64,000 nt of DNA, taken from Periplaneta americana (Eukaryota; Arthropoda; Insecta; Blattodea; Blattidae). Numbering within the stretch: position 1 is the stretch's first letter; each line of letters begins with the position of its first letter. Both the position numbers and the translations under genes were made by a program. The notes under the pieces are model-generated. The model saw nothing but the letters and a program-made list of their open reading frames with translations, did not search any database and was not told the DNA's origin. The DNA lies in the NCBI RefSeq assembly GCF_040183065.1, contig NC_091124.1, forward strand, positions 63,446,001-63,510,000. The letters run 5' to 3'. Positions 21,323 through 32,586 of the stretch are shown one piece after another.

Positions 21323-22811
21323 CAGGGTGTTTAAAAAATACGGGGCATAATTTCAGGTATGTATTTCCCACATGTAGACAATAAAAATAGTTCATTACAA
21401 CATGTGTCCGGAAATGCTTCATTTCCGAATTATGGCCTTCACAACATTGAAATTCGCCGGAACGTTTTTCTTTCCGCAGGTCGTTGTCATTACAGAAGAT
21501 GTTCAAAATATCCACCTCCTGCTTGAATACAGACCTCACATCGATGTCTCACTGACCTGCGAACACGATCCCAAACTCCAGGAGTATTGCGTATGTCCTC
21601 AGAACATGCCACAATTCGATTCCGAAGGGATTCCAAATCAGGCACTGGAGACGAATAAACCAATGATTTTAAATGGCCCCACAAGTAGAAATCGAGAGGG
21701 TTCAGATCAGGTGAGCATGGAGGCCAAGCAATTGGGCCACCTCTACCTATCCATCGATCAGGAAACCTTCGATCCAAGTACCGGCGAGCCGTACGACTGG
21801 AGTGTGCAGGAGCGCCATAGTGCAAGAAGTGAATGTGTTGACGATTGATCAGTGGAGTGTCTTCTAAAACATGAGGTATGGTGTTTTCCAGGAAGTTTGT
21901 GTACGCCTGCCCCGTAAGTCTGTTTACAAGTACATGGGGTCCAACTAATCGATCACCAATGATACCGGCCCACATGTTGAGGGAGAACCGCACCTGATGA
22001 TGAGATGGAACAGTTGCACGTGGGTCTTCATACGCCCATACATGCTGATTGTGGAAATTTGTTATGCCATCTCGTGTGAACCATGCTTCATCTGTAAATA
22101 ATACTAAGGCAGGAAAGTTCGAATTTACACCACACTGCTGCAAGAACCACTGACAGAACCTAACTCGTGCAGGGTAATCTGCTGGTGACAGGGCCTGTAC
22201 ACGTTGCAAATGATAAGGATACAATTGATACTCTTTCAACAGTCTCCAGACAGTCGTATGAGGAACATTGACTTTCAACGCTATCCTTCGTGTGCTGATA
22301 GGAGGAGTCATGTTCACAGCCTCCAGAACCTCCTTCTGTATTTCTGGAGTTGTAGATCTTGGTCGTCCCCTTCCCAAACCAGGAGAGTTAAATTTTCCAT
22401 ACTCGCACAGACGGTAATGGAGACGTACAAATGTCTTCCGATCTAGAAATTGTCGCTGTGGGTACCTCTCCTGGTACAAACGACGAGCCAGCGCAGTATT
22501 GCCGTCCGCCTTACCGTACATGAAGTGTATCTCTGCCAGCTCTTGATTTGAATACATGTCGCACAGTCTAACGCCTACACAACATTGAATGTAACCTTCG
22601 CCTCGGAATGAACTATCAGAGTACCCTCTTAATGTCTCCTTTGACGTCAACGACCTGCAGAGAGAAAAACGTTCCGGTGAATTTCAATGTTGTGAAGGCC
22701 ATAACTCGGAAATAAAGCATTTTCGGACACATGTTGCAATGAACTATTTTGATTGTCTACATGTGGGAAATACATACCTGAAATTATGCCCCGTATTTTT
22801 TAAACATCCTG
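21323..22811 (-). mobile_element. DUF4817-type Tc1/mariner transposon, near complete
   Basis: 1489 bp with TIRs of about 165 bp (cagggtgtttaaaaaatacg at the left; one early mismatch in the right copy) and a TA target duplication at 21321-21322 and 22812-22813. Inserted in the left end of the 21309-24813 element. Confidence 0.9.
21490..22557 (-). CDS. Transposase with DUF4817-like HTH; second catalytic Asp replaced
   Basis: An uninterrupted frame of 355 codons from the preferred start at 22557 (MYSNQELAEIHFMYGKADGN); an in-frame ATG at 22650 adds 31 residues of non-family sequence. The first ~60 residues form the DUF4817-like helix-turn-helix (NTALARRLYQERYPQR), then a second HTH (PPISTRRIALKVNVPHTTVW). 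The catalytic core shows LFTDEAWF (first Asp) and PPCSPDLNPLDFYLWG (third acidic site). At the second site, where the family has Asp before GAP, it reads FLHYGAPAH: Tyr replaces Asp (one base, GAT to TAT). The frame is otherwise full length, ending GGGYFEHLL. A nuclear cut-and-paste enzyme by family, but this copy should be inactive. Confidence 0.9.
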   Translation of the reverse strand: MYSNQELAEIHFMYGKADGNTALARRLYQERYPQRQFLDRKTFVRLHYRLCEYGKFNSPGLGRGRPRSTTPEIQKEVLEAVNMTPPISTRRIALKVNVPHTTVWRLLKEYQLYPYHLQRVQALSPADYPARVRFCQWFLQQCGVNSNFPALVLFTDEAWFTRDGITNFHNQHVWAYEDPRATVPSHHQVRFSLNMWAGIIGDRLVGPHVLVNRLTGQAYTNFLENTIPHVLEDTPLINRQHIHFLHYGAPAHSSRTARRYLDRRFPDRWIGRGGPIAWPPCSPDLNPLDFYLWGHLKSLVYSSPVPDLESLRNRIVACSEDIRNTPGVWDRVRRSVRHRCEVCIQAGGGYFEHLL

Positions 22812-22815
22812 TATA

Positions 22816-23320
22816 TTATCGCCGCGCTCTCATGGTTAACATGTCGGCATCATACAATAACGTGCGGTGTGCTTTTAAAACATAATTTTGCCGACCGATT
22901 GTTGCTCTGTAGGTTTCACTCTCAGCGTCACGTTGTCACGTCTACTTCCTCGATAAGATTAAGCACTAGTTTGTTATATTGTCAAATGGCTATTATTATA
23001 ATTAAAATTATTATTATTTCATATACGAGTACGTTGACATAATTAATAATTAATAATAATTTTAATCACATATCTTAATGTTCGTCCTGTGCACAAGACA
23101 TTGCAACCTCGGTTTTAGTCCACGTGGATTAGACAAGTAGGTGTTATTGAATAATGGAAGCAGCTTATTGGTTGCAATATTGAAATTGAGGCGAGTGATT
23201 GGAGCGGCGACATAAAAAATTGAAAACAATAATGCAATTAAATTTCAAAGACCTGCCGAATGTTATGCACGAGGCCGCTCAAAGACCTGCCGAATGTTAA
23301 CCATGAGAGCGCGGCGATAA
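22816..23320. mobile_element. MITE with ~28 bp TIRs and TA target site
   Basis: Ends ttatcgccgcgctctcatgg and its reverse complement, flanked by TA at 22814-22815 and 23321-23322. A 22 bp segment (caaagacctgccgaatgtta core) is directly repeated near the right end at about 23248 and 23279. No ORF. It lies two TA-sites away from the preceding transposon. Confidence 0.85.
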
Positions 23321-24813
23321 TACAGTCACGAAGCTTGGGACGATTTTTTGCATTTCTCGCGTTAGTTCCTAGCCGCTTGGAGCGCTGTGAGTACTAGGAA
23401 CAATAGACTCGCTTAACCCGATCACGAAGGGCGGCGTTTCAACCATGTAGCTGGAATGCATAAAGAATAACATATATTTATCTAAAATGTAGTGTAATTG
23501 CATTAATAAAATTTAAAACAATGATTATGAGACACTTCAGACATAATTCACTTGCGAGTTAAGGTGTAATATTATTTTTGTTGTGAAAATTACGTTGTTG
23601 GTATGTGTAATACCTGCCTTTATTTCAATTAAATATTGCGAAATTTTTGTAAATTCATTTATGCACGATTCAATAATTGTCAGTTGCACCGCACGAATAT
23701 TTATTTATGTTGAAATTATAAGTTATGTTTACTGTACCAGTTGCTCCTTTCTGTCTAATTTTAGTGGTCTCCAATGCCCTGTCATTACATGTTATGTCAT
23801 ATGGAAATTATAGGTTAGGTATATTATATTTAACTTACATTCCTATATTCGCAATTATACATTATAATTAAGCATAATGTCATGTATGATACTCCGCACA
23901 TTCAATTTGTCTGTATTTTAATACTGTAGTTGAGTACCGGTACTGAATTATTGTATTTATCTATTACCTGAGAGACGAAGTAACACAATCGTACGTACAC
24001 TAATTCCATGGGAGTGGTATGGTAAATTTTCTGTCTACAATTAAGGAAGGTAGATGTGCTAAATTAAAATCACAATATAAATTATTTTTTATTAAACTTC
24101 AAACTAGCTTCCATTCTAAACTTAAAATGTTGATACGAACAGATTATGTTAACATGTAAAATTCTCTTCACATTAAAATAATACAGTTTTGTAATTATTT
24201 CTGCAACATATTATGCAACAAGAAGTAAACGCAACTTATAGACACATTACATTAAATAAAACTTAGCAATGATACGCAATAAAGTTATAATATAATATTT
24301 CACTGAGCTCCATACACTGAAATAGAAAACCCGAACATACATTACGACCTGGATAGATCGAAAAGGCATTGACTGTGCCGTATTTCGCATTGTTGTGAAA
24401 AGTTGTGTAAACTGTGAAATGTTCGTTATCGGTTGTAATAACTGTAATCGACTATAATACAATAATTTGATTAATAATATGGGACAAGGAGACGTTTGTA
24501 GTAATTACTATAAATTGTAAGAAAAAGAGGTCAGAGTTATCCTTCTTCCGAAAGATCCAGGAAGGTGAGTTTATAAAATATAATATATACTTTATGAAAA
24601 TAATATATAAACCTTATGTATTTCATATTACAATGGTGGAAAAAGGTGTTAATTTTTTCAAAAACACATGATATCGAAAGTACAATACATTTTATCGTCT
24701 GCTAGGGAAAGGGTCTGTCATTAGGTGATAGTAGCAATCCTGGTGGTTAGCAACTATCTATGGATGCATATTTATTAAGTATTGAGCTTCGTGACAGTAT
24801 ATACTAGACTGTG

Positions 24814-25139
24814 GTGCTTCGTAGAGCGACTCTCTTTCCATCCATAGCGTCGCCATACTGAATTGTTCAAATACGTTCGTGGGGTAATTATATAAGCATG
24901 TCAGTGATCTTCAACGAAACATCTCAATGACTTAATGAGTTTAATACATTTTATTTTTCTTATTACTTAAAATCCACTGTTGTTTAACTAGAAGTAGCCA
25001 ACACTAATCAATACAGATGGTACAGATAGGTATGCATTATACAAGTTTATTGACGTCATGATTAATATGTTAAACTCCAAAGCGCTGTTATTAGATCACG
25101 GAGTCAAATCTCGAGCAATCAATATTGATTTACAGACGT
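24814..25139. other. No gene recognised
   Basis: Upstream of the putative host promoter; no element boundary seen. Confidence 0.3.
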
Positions 25140-25220
25140 AATATCCGAGCGACCTTCGTGCATTCGTGGTATGTACGCTGTTCGATATTGGAATGACGTC
25201 ACGTGGGCTTCAGCTGGGCC
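25140..25220 (+). promoter_or_regulatory. Putative host promoter with CRE and E-box
   Basis: A palindromic CRE (tgacgtca, 25194-25201) overlaps an E-box (cacgtg, 25200-25205) 20-27 bp before an ATG. CpG dinucleotides are dense here compared with flanking DNA (about ten within 25140-25271). No TATA box is obvious. That the site is a promoter is an inference from its position before the coding exon. Confidence 0.5.
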
Positions 25221-25271
25221 ATGTCTTCTGGCGAATTCAAGATGGCGGCTAGCAGAATGAGCTCTGATCAG
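25221..25271 (+). CDS. Putative first coding exon of a host gene
   Basis: Two in-frame ATGs (25221 and 25242) open a frame of 17 or 10 codons, MSSGEFK then MAASRMSSDQ. The second ATG has the better context (A at -3, G at +4). The frame ends exactly at a consensus donor, cag followed by gtgagt at 25272, leaving phase 0. Short first coding exons before long introns are common in large insect genomes. I do not recognise the protein from ten residues. Downstream exons were not identified and may lie beyond the window. This is the only segment here that looks like a host gene. Confidence 0.5.
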
Positions 25272-26780
25272 GTGAGTGTTGCAAAATCTTCATTCGTATG
25301 ATCATGCAAGTGTAATGCTTATCCTTATTTCCCTTGCCAAATTTATCTGAATATGTGCGTGGTTACTGTACAGTGGCTGTGCCAACTACATATTCCGATG
25401 ATGAAAGCGTGGGCAGAGGGTGTACAAAACAGTATGCGCAAGGACACGCCCATTTTTAACGCATGCCGGGATACTGTGACATATTGAATAAGTTCATGTC
25501 AGTATAGTGCAAACACATTCATCTTAGATTATAACATAGGCCTAATTCTCAAGGAGGTGAATAACTGTATACAAAATATTCAGAGGACAATTCGTAGTAA
25601 TAACTTAGTAATAAGTATCCAATGATAAAGAGGGAAATTTTATGTGTAGTTGGCTGACATGTTTTATAATGGCGCACTACGGTTGATTTCAACAATAGCA
25701 CGAAGTTTTGGCGGGAAGAGAGATATTGATCGTACACTTACATAATGTAATAGTAACAAATTTATCATTTAGCCGTATTTTCCATGCGATTTCACAGATG
25801 GGATTGTTCATGGTTACTATTCTGAAGGAGATATACATTATTAGTAGTTGCGAATTAACGGAGGACTGGTGGGATTTCTCCCCCCTATTGGAACGTTATC
25901 CCCCCTCTCATAAATTCATATTAACATCCCTGCCAGGGATAACTTCTATCCCTCCTCACAAAATATAATAGTTTTAATACGAGTATACTTTATAAAGTAC
26001 AGTATAAAGCAAAGAAAATAATTTTGATGTATTATCATCAATGGCAGCTTACAACAATCAATAACTTAGGGATTACACATCTTATCTTAAGCTTGCTCAT
26101 GGATATAATTATTATTGTAATCAAGATGCAAGCAAGACAAGCAACTCAGTGCGACCAAGCGTTGAGCCGTATAGAATGAGGATAATAATAATTTTATGCA
26201 TGGTATTGTCTATCTAAGATTCTATCCCTCCTCCATCTGAATCTTAATTCGCACCCTGGTAAGACCGGTACTTAAAGACTCGGAAATATGTAATATGCTG
26301 CCTGCGAGCGATACATCTATAGAACTTTGTGACATTTCCTAGTTCCTACTCATAATGGATATTATAGAAGTCCTTATAATGTAATATATCTGAAAAAATT
26401 TGATATTACTGAAGGTATATTTACAGCAATAAATGAAATATAATTACTTATAGGCCCCTACATCAAACTAGCAGCGAATGGTTGTGATGAAATTACAATC
26501 CGTAAGTTATTGTCCTTTTCTGCTCAAGAAGCTCGTTCTGATGACCTTTTCAAGAAAGTTTAAAATATACTTCTCAATAGATTAAATTCCTTTGCTCTTA
26601 ATGTTCAATTCATGGGTTCTATTCATACGGTTAACAAAGCAGAAAACTCTGCTCGAAGCTAATAATTTATTCCCCAGTCATTTCAAGTGCATTATTTTTT
26701 ATTTTTTGAAACTATTTGTGAGAAGTGTAATTAAAAAAATAACACCCCTTGTTTTAGATCATACATAGGTCTAGTATATA
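25272..26780. other. Probable intron; nothing recognised
   Basis: AT-rich with short ORFs only (62 and 86 codons at 25549-25968). No element ends seen. Confidence 0.4.
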
Positions 26781-26782
26781 TA

Positions 26783-27760
26783 GAGTTTCCAACTTTCTCA
26801 AGTAAAAATTAGGGACACAAACGTTATTGACAATTTTATTGCACTAATTATTTCCACCTATCAATCTACATATTCAACAGTAGTACTTTTAATATATTAG
26901 GCCTACACCTTCAGTAATGTCTAATATGTATATATTAACAGAACCACCTCGATTCATATGTAAAAAAAATGACAAAGCTTACCAAAATCACCACAAAACA
27001 AGTTGAAAAACAGTATAAATTCCTTATAAAAGAAATGTTAACTCGTGACCCGTCATATTGATGTAATTATTAAGCTAATATAAACTTAACGTAAATGAAC
27101 TAACACGAACTATCCTAACCTACCTACATAAAGGATTTCAGCCACTCTTCTCGGAAAACACAAAGACGTTTACGTAATTTATCGCCAGAGCTATCAGATC
27201 TTATCACAGTTGAGGAGCTAAAGTACTTTATAAATCTTTGGTGTTGTCCTCGTTGATATCTATATATATCGTAGAAGTGTTTGTATAAATTTTTTTCCTC
27301 CATTTTTCTCCGAAATCAATGAATGACATATAAAGTGGAACTAAGTACACATAATACTGAATGACGCCAAACTAAAGTCAAAGTGCATAAGATGAGCACA
27401 GAGGATAGATGATTCAGTAAGTATCCTGTGATCAAACCTGACCTAACTTGTGTATTATGATCATTCCACCCGTCACTCTGTTGACACATCACCGAGAATT
27501 AAATTTCTGTCTTGAACATGCGTAATAGAATCATTTCTCCATTTTCGTCACATATTGGAAGCATGTCTGTATGAGACTGTGCGGAAATATCTTCCAATCC
27601 AGACTAAATCCTACTATATGATAGGAACGAAAATCAGCTGTAAATGTCTAATATGCCATGAAATAGGGACATTTTGATGCGTGCGCAAATTACTTTGGGA
27701 TGCGGGACGCAATGGTCGAAATCGGGACTGTCCCGGGAAATACGGGACGGTTGGCAAGCC
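26783..27760. mobile_element. TA-flanked element, gggttgccaac family, copy C
   Basis: Left end gagtttccaac and right end gttggcaagcc are decayed inverted termini matching those at 31409-31792 and 32932-34203. TA flanks both sides. The right subterminal region (cccgggaaatacgggac) is shared with both other copies. The interior differs from the other copies, so it may be a longer relative. Confidence 0.55.
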
Positions 27761-27762
27761 TA

Positions 27763-27960
27763 AAGACTGGTTCACAATAAACCGGGAACGAAAACGACAA
27801 CGAGAACGTGAACGGTAATATTGTTATAATAAATGTATTTAAATGTGAGCATTCACAATTAACTATTGTGAATATACTCACATTTAAATACATTTATTTT
27901 AACCTTTTTTCCATTTTCGTTCTCGTCGTTTCCGTTCCCGGTTTATTGTGAACCAGCCTT
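27763..27960. mobile_element. Palindromic MITE, aaggctggttcac family
   Basis: Near-complete palindrome: ctggttcacaataaaccggg faces its reverse complement, and the inner arms meet at cacatttaaatacatttatt. It lies directly against the right end of the preceding element. A larger relative with the same ends spans 32587-34529. Confidence 0.85.
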
Positions 27961-28451
27961 TAGTATGTAGATCAGCCCAAGGATGGTACTCTCCTACAGA
28001 TAAGCATCTCTTAACTAAAGATTAGTGTATTAAAGTGAAAAATAGGTTAGGCCTACATGCTGATCATTGCTTTATTTAATATTTTTGACGTTGTACTAGT
28101 GATTGGATGATATTATTCTTAGCAGAGTATGATGCCATAATGTCTATTCATATGCTGGACCTACGAATAATAATAACCATCATCCTTTCCGTTTTAGGCC
28201 TTGTGGCCTGTTACAATCTCAAGTAGTCTAGTCATTCGTTTGGTCGTTCCAAATTTCTCTTCCTATTAGGTTGGTAATGTATGAGTCATTTGGTTGTAGT
28301 CCTGAACAAATTACAACATGTGCTACACAGATAGGCCTAATTCTTTCAATAGCCTACCTATGTCCAAGTTTATTTTATGACCCAGAAGTAAATACTCAGG
28401 TTTTTTTCTAATAGACTGCATTTCTGCTATTGTGAGTCAATGCTAATCCGA
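27961..28451. other. No gene recognised
   Basis: AT-rich, nothing supported. Confidence 0.4.
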
Positions 28452-28670
28452 TTTTTTTACTTGGTTATTTAATGATGCTGTATCAACTATTGGGATATTT
28501 AGCGTCGATGGAATTGGTGATAGCGAGATGGTATTTGCGGAGATGAGGCCGAGGATTCGCCATAGATTACCTGACATTCGCCTTATGGTTGTGAAAACCT
28601 CTGAAAAAACCCAACCAGGTAATCAGCCCAAGCGGAAATCGAACCGACGCCCAAGCACAACTCCAAATCA
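28452..28670 (-). mobile_element. tRNA-derived SINE, family 3
   Basis: Reverse orientation: the tail side reads ttacttggttatttaatg, then gatgctgtatcaac. The B box is read on the minus strand as cggttcgatttc near 28640. Same family as 35383, 42972 and 48381, related to family 1 but with a different body (gagatggtatttgcggag). Confidence 0.8.
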
Positions 28671-28715
28671 ACATAAAAACGTGCTACTTCTTCCGATTTC
28701 TTTTATATTATGCTT

Positions 28716-28827
28716 GTACAGACTCAGAAACAAAATTTGGGCCTCTTGAAGTACTGAGCATGCGCAGTATGTTATAACAGGAACTTGGAAAATTCAGATG
28801 CCCCAGATTTTGTTTCTGGGTCTGTAC
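28716..28827. mobile_element. Short MITE
   Basis: 28 bp inverted ends (gtacagactcagaaacaaaa and its near reverse complement) around ~55 bp. Confidence 0.6.
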
Positions 28828-29097
28828 CTAATGCTATTACCAATAAATTTTGAGCCAAGTGCACTTTTGCACTAGGTATGGTTTAAAAATTGAGTTTATG
28901 ACTCCCATAATCGTTGTAGATTTTTATATTTTCATAGACATATGAATGTAGGCTAATAGATAACTTATTTCATAGCCTAAATAAAGAAAAAAAATTAACT
29001 TGTTGAAGAATTGAATTATTAACACAATTCTAACATGGTCTAACTTTGGTTTTATTAATAGGTAGGCTAGCTCCAAATTGAATTATCTTGCTATTGT

Positions 29098-29640
29098 TCT
29101 AAGTTGTAGATGCCACACTGGAGTTCGTCTTTGTTTTGGTAATAAGAATTTGGTCACCAGAAAAATCATGTCTAAAATTTGAGATGCCACACTGGAGTTC
29201 GGCTTCTGTTTTGGTAATAAGAATTTGATAATCAGAAAAGAGCGTGTCTAAAATTTGAGATGCCACACTGGAGTTCGTCTTCTGTTTTGGTAATAAGAAT
29301 TTGATAATCAGAAAAGAGCGTGTCTAAAATTTGAGATGCCACACTGGAGTTCGTCTTCTGTTTTGGTAATAAGAATTTGATAATCAGAAAAGAGTATGTC
29401 TAAAATTTTGAGATGCCACATTGGAGTTCGTCTTCTGTTTTATAATAAGAATTTGGTCATCAGAAATGAGCATGTCTAAAATTTTGAGATGCCACATTGG
29501 AGTTCGTCTTCTGTTTTATAATAAGAATTTGGTCATCAGAAATGAGCATGTCTAAAATTTTGAGATGCTACATTGGAGTTCGTCTTCTGTTTTATAATAA
29601 GAATTTGGTCATCAAAAATGAGCATCTCTAACATTTGAAT
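29098..29640. repeat. 76 bp tandem repeat, 7 copies
   Basis: gatgccaca recurs at 29109, 29183, 29259, 29335, 29412, 29488 and 29564. Two subtypes: the first units have gataatcagaaaagag, later ones ggtcatcagaaatgag, so the array grew in two phases. Confidence 0.95.
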
Positions 29641-29889
29641 GGTTATTAATCAAATGATCATTATTCATCCATGAGTTCCTAATCTCCAATGGTCTATTAA
29701 GTTGTTCATATAAGTAACAAAGAGAAGTTTTCAGAAAGTGCAGTCTTGTCTTACACCATTCTTCATCTGTTTCCATTGAGAATATTTGCTTCCACTTTTT
29801 ACAAATATTTAGTTGCTATTATAGACTTTATAAATTGTAATAATTACATGATCTTCTTTTACAATATTAAAATAATTTGTTGCGGTGAT

Positions 29890-29923
<34 letters not shown>
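29890..29923. repeat. (TAA)n microsatellite
   Basis: About eleven units. Confidence 0.95.
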
Positions 29924-29924
<1 letters not shown>

Positions 29925-29934
29925 TGAGATTATG

Positions 29935-30225
29935 CGGCCGTCAGCTATCTAGCCAAAGCCAAAGTTCTCTGTCTTGAGCGTGTGTCCTGGTTTGTTTCGA
30001 TTTCACATTGTCTGAAGCATGCATTTGTTTCGATATCTTTTTGGATGACCGCGCTTTCTTCTTCCTGGTGGAATCCACTGATATAATTTTTTAGGCCATT
30101 GGCCATTTTTAAAACGTGGCTGAACTATTTCAGTCTTCTTTCTTTGTTTTATCCGTACTACTATAGTTCTTCCCTGCCTTCACTGTTTTTCTGAGTTCGT
30201 CATTCCTAGTAATCGAGTCTGAACA
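29935..30225 (-). pseudogene. Endonuclease-RT LINE 3' end
   Basis: Minus strand encodes WPKKLYQWIPPGRRKRGHPK and, upstream, RLLGMTNSEKQ; after a frameshift AQDRELWLWL. This matches the C-terminus of craft-type endonuclease-reverse transcriptases (PRGRRSRGRP then DRELW). Strongly decayed; no RT core remains. Confidence 0.6.
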
Positions 30226-30941
30226 CCCTTGCACTGCGACAGACATATTCTGATCCTATAGCTTGTAGTTTCCTCTTTTGTTCTTATTTCAGCGCACATA
30301 CTTCACACATAATTCAAACCACTGATGATTTTTTGTTTTGTTAATCTCTTGATCATAATGTTCATTTTGCATTCACTATAGCACTAAGTTTAAACAGTCA
30401 ACTTCCTTCACTATGATCTTGTCTTCAAGGTTTTCTTCAGTGTTCAGTAATGAAACCAATATATGCAGTAATAAAAAGTAAACCAGAATAAGTGAAAGCA
30501 ATAGTCTAAGAATATTCATGAAAATTTACATTGTATAACTTACTTGATACAATTACAAAGTTAAGGTAATACTTGTGTAGATAATTATAGCAGAATTATG
30601 TGGAAATAATGTGAAAAATTATCTTGCAAGTCATTAGTATCTGAGAACTTCTTGCTCTTTATTGCTGTACCTTTTTGCTCCTGCGAGCTGTCTTCTTGAC
30701 ATTTCTCGAGACAGCTGAATATGCCAGTGAAGTACTCAATCAGAAGCACCAGATTTTAAAAATTAAATAGTCTTTAGATACTAGCTCACAAGTTGGCAAC
30801 CCTGACCATTGTTAACGCGCTCGCTAGCCACTCCATTTTTAAATAACAGTTATATCCAGTTCAAATCTACGGCTGTTACCGATATTATGATTTCCGGAGT
30901 CTGGCATTTCATCTGAGTACCATCTAATATTTGAAATAATA
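30226..30941. other. No gene; dispersed repeat piece
   Basis: 30445-30590 shares sequence with 21168-21295. The rest is unrecognised. Confidence 0.4.
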
Positions 30942-31023
30942 ATGATGATGATGTAATAATAATATTAATAATACTGTAATAAATAATAATAATAATAACA
31001 ATAATAATAGTAATAATAATACT
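30942..31023. repeat. Impure (TAA)n tract
   Basis: aataataat units interrupted by gatgatgatg and single-base changes. Confidence 0.85.
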
Positions 31024-31032
31024 GATTTAAAA

Positions 31033-31406
31033 ATGGCTTTTACAGAATCCGGAGGTTCATTGCCGCCCTCATATAAGCCCACCATCGGTTCCTATCCTGA
31101 GCAAGATTAATCCAGTCCTTAGCATCATATTCCACCTCCCTCAAATCCATTTTAATAGTATCCTCCTATCTACGTCTCGGCCTTCCTAAAGGTATTTTTC
31201 CCTCAGGTCTCCCAATTAACTCTCTCTACGCATTTCTGGATTCACCCATACGTGCTACATGCGCTGCCCATCTCAAACGTCTGGATTTAATGTTCCTAAT
31301 TATGTCAGGTGAAGAATGCATTGCGTGCAGTTCTGAGTTGTGTAACTTTCTCCATCCTTCTGTAACTTCATCCCTCTTAGCCTCAAATATTTTCCTAAGC
31401 ACCTTA
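31033..31406 (-). pseudogene. LINE 3' end (same family as 19566)
   Basis: The reverse strand carries VLRKIFEAKRDEVTEGW, KLHNSELHAMHSSPDI and LRWAAHVARMGESRNA, then the usual 3' sequence (ttggagggaggtgg type). It ends at the TA into which the next element inserted. Confidence 0.85.
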
Positions 31407-31408
31407 TA

Positions 31409-31792
31409 GGGTTGCCAACTTTTTTGAAGAAAATACGAGAGGCTAAGGAATCCACAACATTTCAAATAGAAAATTGACAAATAAAATTGACATTATTCTA
31501 CACTTCAGCAGCTAGGCTTACGTTAAGAGTATTTTGAGACTTTTGTCCCGCGTAGGCTAATAGTAAAATTAGACTACAGTTTGCAGCTCTGATTTGATTA
31601 GATGTATCGTCCTCTTGTTTGGAACATCTGTCCATCATCATTCAAAATCAAATGTTTAGAATAAAAATTTTTATATTATGCAAAATAAGGGCGGAAAATG
31701 TTCTAAGAGAAGAATAATACGGGAGCCGGGGTCTATTAAAAATTAGGAGCAAATACGGGAGATCCCGAGAAATACGGGAGGGTTGGCAAACC
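31409..31792. mobile_element. TA-flanked MITE, gggttgccaac family, copy A
   Basis: 384 bp with ends gggttgccaac and gttggcaaacc, flanked by TA at 31407-31408 and 31793-31794. Body shared with the 33684-34203 part of copy B (gcagctctgatttgattaga, aatacgggagccgg). No ORF. Confidence 0.85.
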
Positions 31793-31794
31793 TA

Positions 31795-31925
31795 TTCTCG
31801 AAGGTTGTTGGGCTTTCGTAACAAGCTCTTTTTTGCGGTGATGGGTTGTTAGCCTTCGCCCAACTCCAAAGCTGGAGGAACACTCCTTATCTGCTGTCCG
31901 CACCTGCTTATTCAATAAATTCATA
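31795..31925 (-). pseudogene. LINE-associated 5' segment
   Basis: Minus strand reads MNLLNKQVRTADKECSSSFG then VGRRLTTHH. I remember this as a common cockroach LINE leader sequence, which is not verified here. It directly follows the MITE inserted in a LINE 3' end, suggesting an internally deleted or chimeric LINE. Confidence 0.35.
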
Positions 31926-31954
31926 GCTACCCTCCATATCTGAAGGCCGTCTCA

Positions 31955-31956
<2 letters not shown>

Positions 31957-32010
<54 letters not shown>
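31957..32010. repeat. (TAA)n microsatellite
   Basis: About 18 pure units. Confidence 0.97.
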
Positions 32011-32011
<1 letters not shown>

Positions 32012-32034
32012 TCAATCGGGTAATTTCGGTGCCG

Positions 32035-32262
32035 ATTTGTGCAGTAATAAAAATTCTTTAAAAAATCTGGTTGTCTTACATGAGTGAGATCCCATTTACG
32101 GTATTCTCGATCGAATTTCCTAAGTAATTCTTCTAAGTCCATTTTATTCTGGGCAATGGCTACATGCTCTGCTGCAAAATTCAGGTAAAAGATAGACCTG
32201 ACATCTTTACTGATTGGGATCCTCAACCTCATAGTTCCGCACTGGATCTTCCAATACTTCAT
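32035..32262 (-). pseudogene. LINE RT fragment with lost catalytic dyad
   Basis: Minus strand reads MRLRIPISKDVRSIFYLNFA then AEHVAIAQNKMDLEELLRKF and DREYRKWDL. This matches the RT segment F-A-D-D-x-V-x-I-A-Q-x-x-x-D-L-E of endonuclease-RT LINEs. The catalytic FADD is FAAE here, so the fragment is dead. Confidence 0.6.
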
Positions 32263-32586
32263 AATACTCTGAATAAGTATATGCTGAAGAGGAAGGTAAG
32301 AAGCTTTATCTCTATCTCAAACCTTTAGTTCAAGTTGTCATATTCGATTCAGTTTGGTAATTTACCCTTTTTGATAATTGCTTCATAATTTTCGTAAAAT
32401 TTTCTAATATAAGCTCCTCCAGATCATCTTAAATACCAATCCATTAGATAGATTCCCAGAATTCACGCCTAATGTAGCAATGGCGGTATCTGGCCTAGTT
32501 GCAGATTTGCGCAACGACCACTTTTATTATATTCTTTTAATTAAGTCAAGATTGAATTGTTACTTTTCCCAGTAGCATTTCAGTTA
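32263..32586. other. No gene recognised
   Basis: Nothing supported. Confidence 0.4.

Larger units (their letters stand above)
21309..24813. mobile_element. Long TIR element of the cacagtcta family, carrying nested insertions
   Basis: The left end (cgcagcctagta, 21309-21320) continues after two insertions as tacagtcacgaagctt at 23321. The right end (gagcttcgtgacagtatata then ctagactgtg) closes at 24813. Flanks gtgctac and gtgcttc form a 7 bp TSD with one mismatch. Removing 21323-22811 and 22816-23320 leaves about 1.5 kb, against ~180 bp for the MITE copies, so this is a longer relative. Its own interior (23430-24700) has only short ORFs without a recognised domain. Confidence 0.65.

Noticed and set aside
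29892..32010. (TAA)n tracts as functional sites
   Set aside because: Ordinary microsatellites, scattered through the window.
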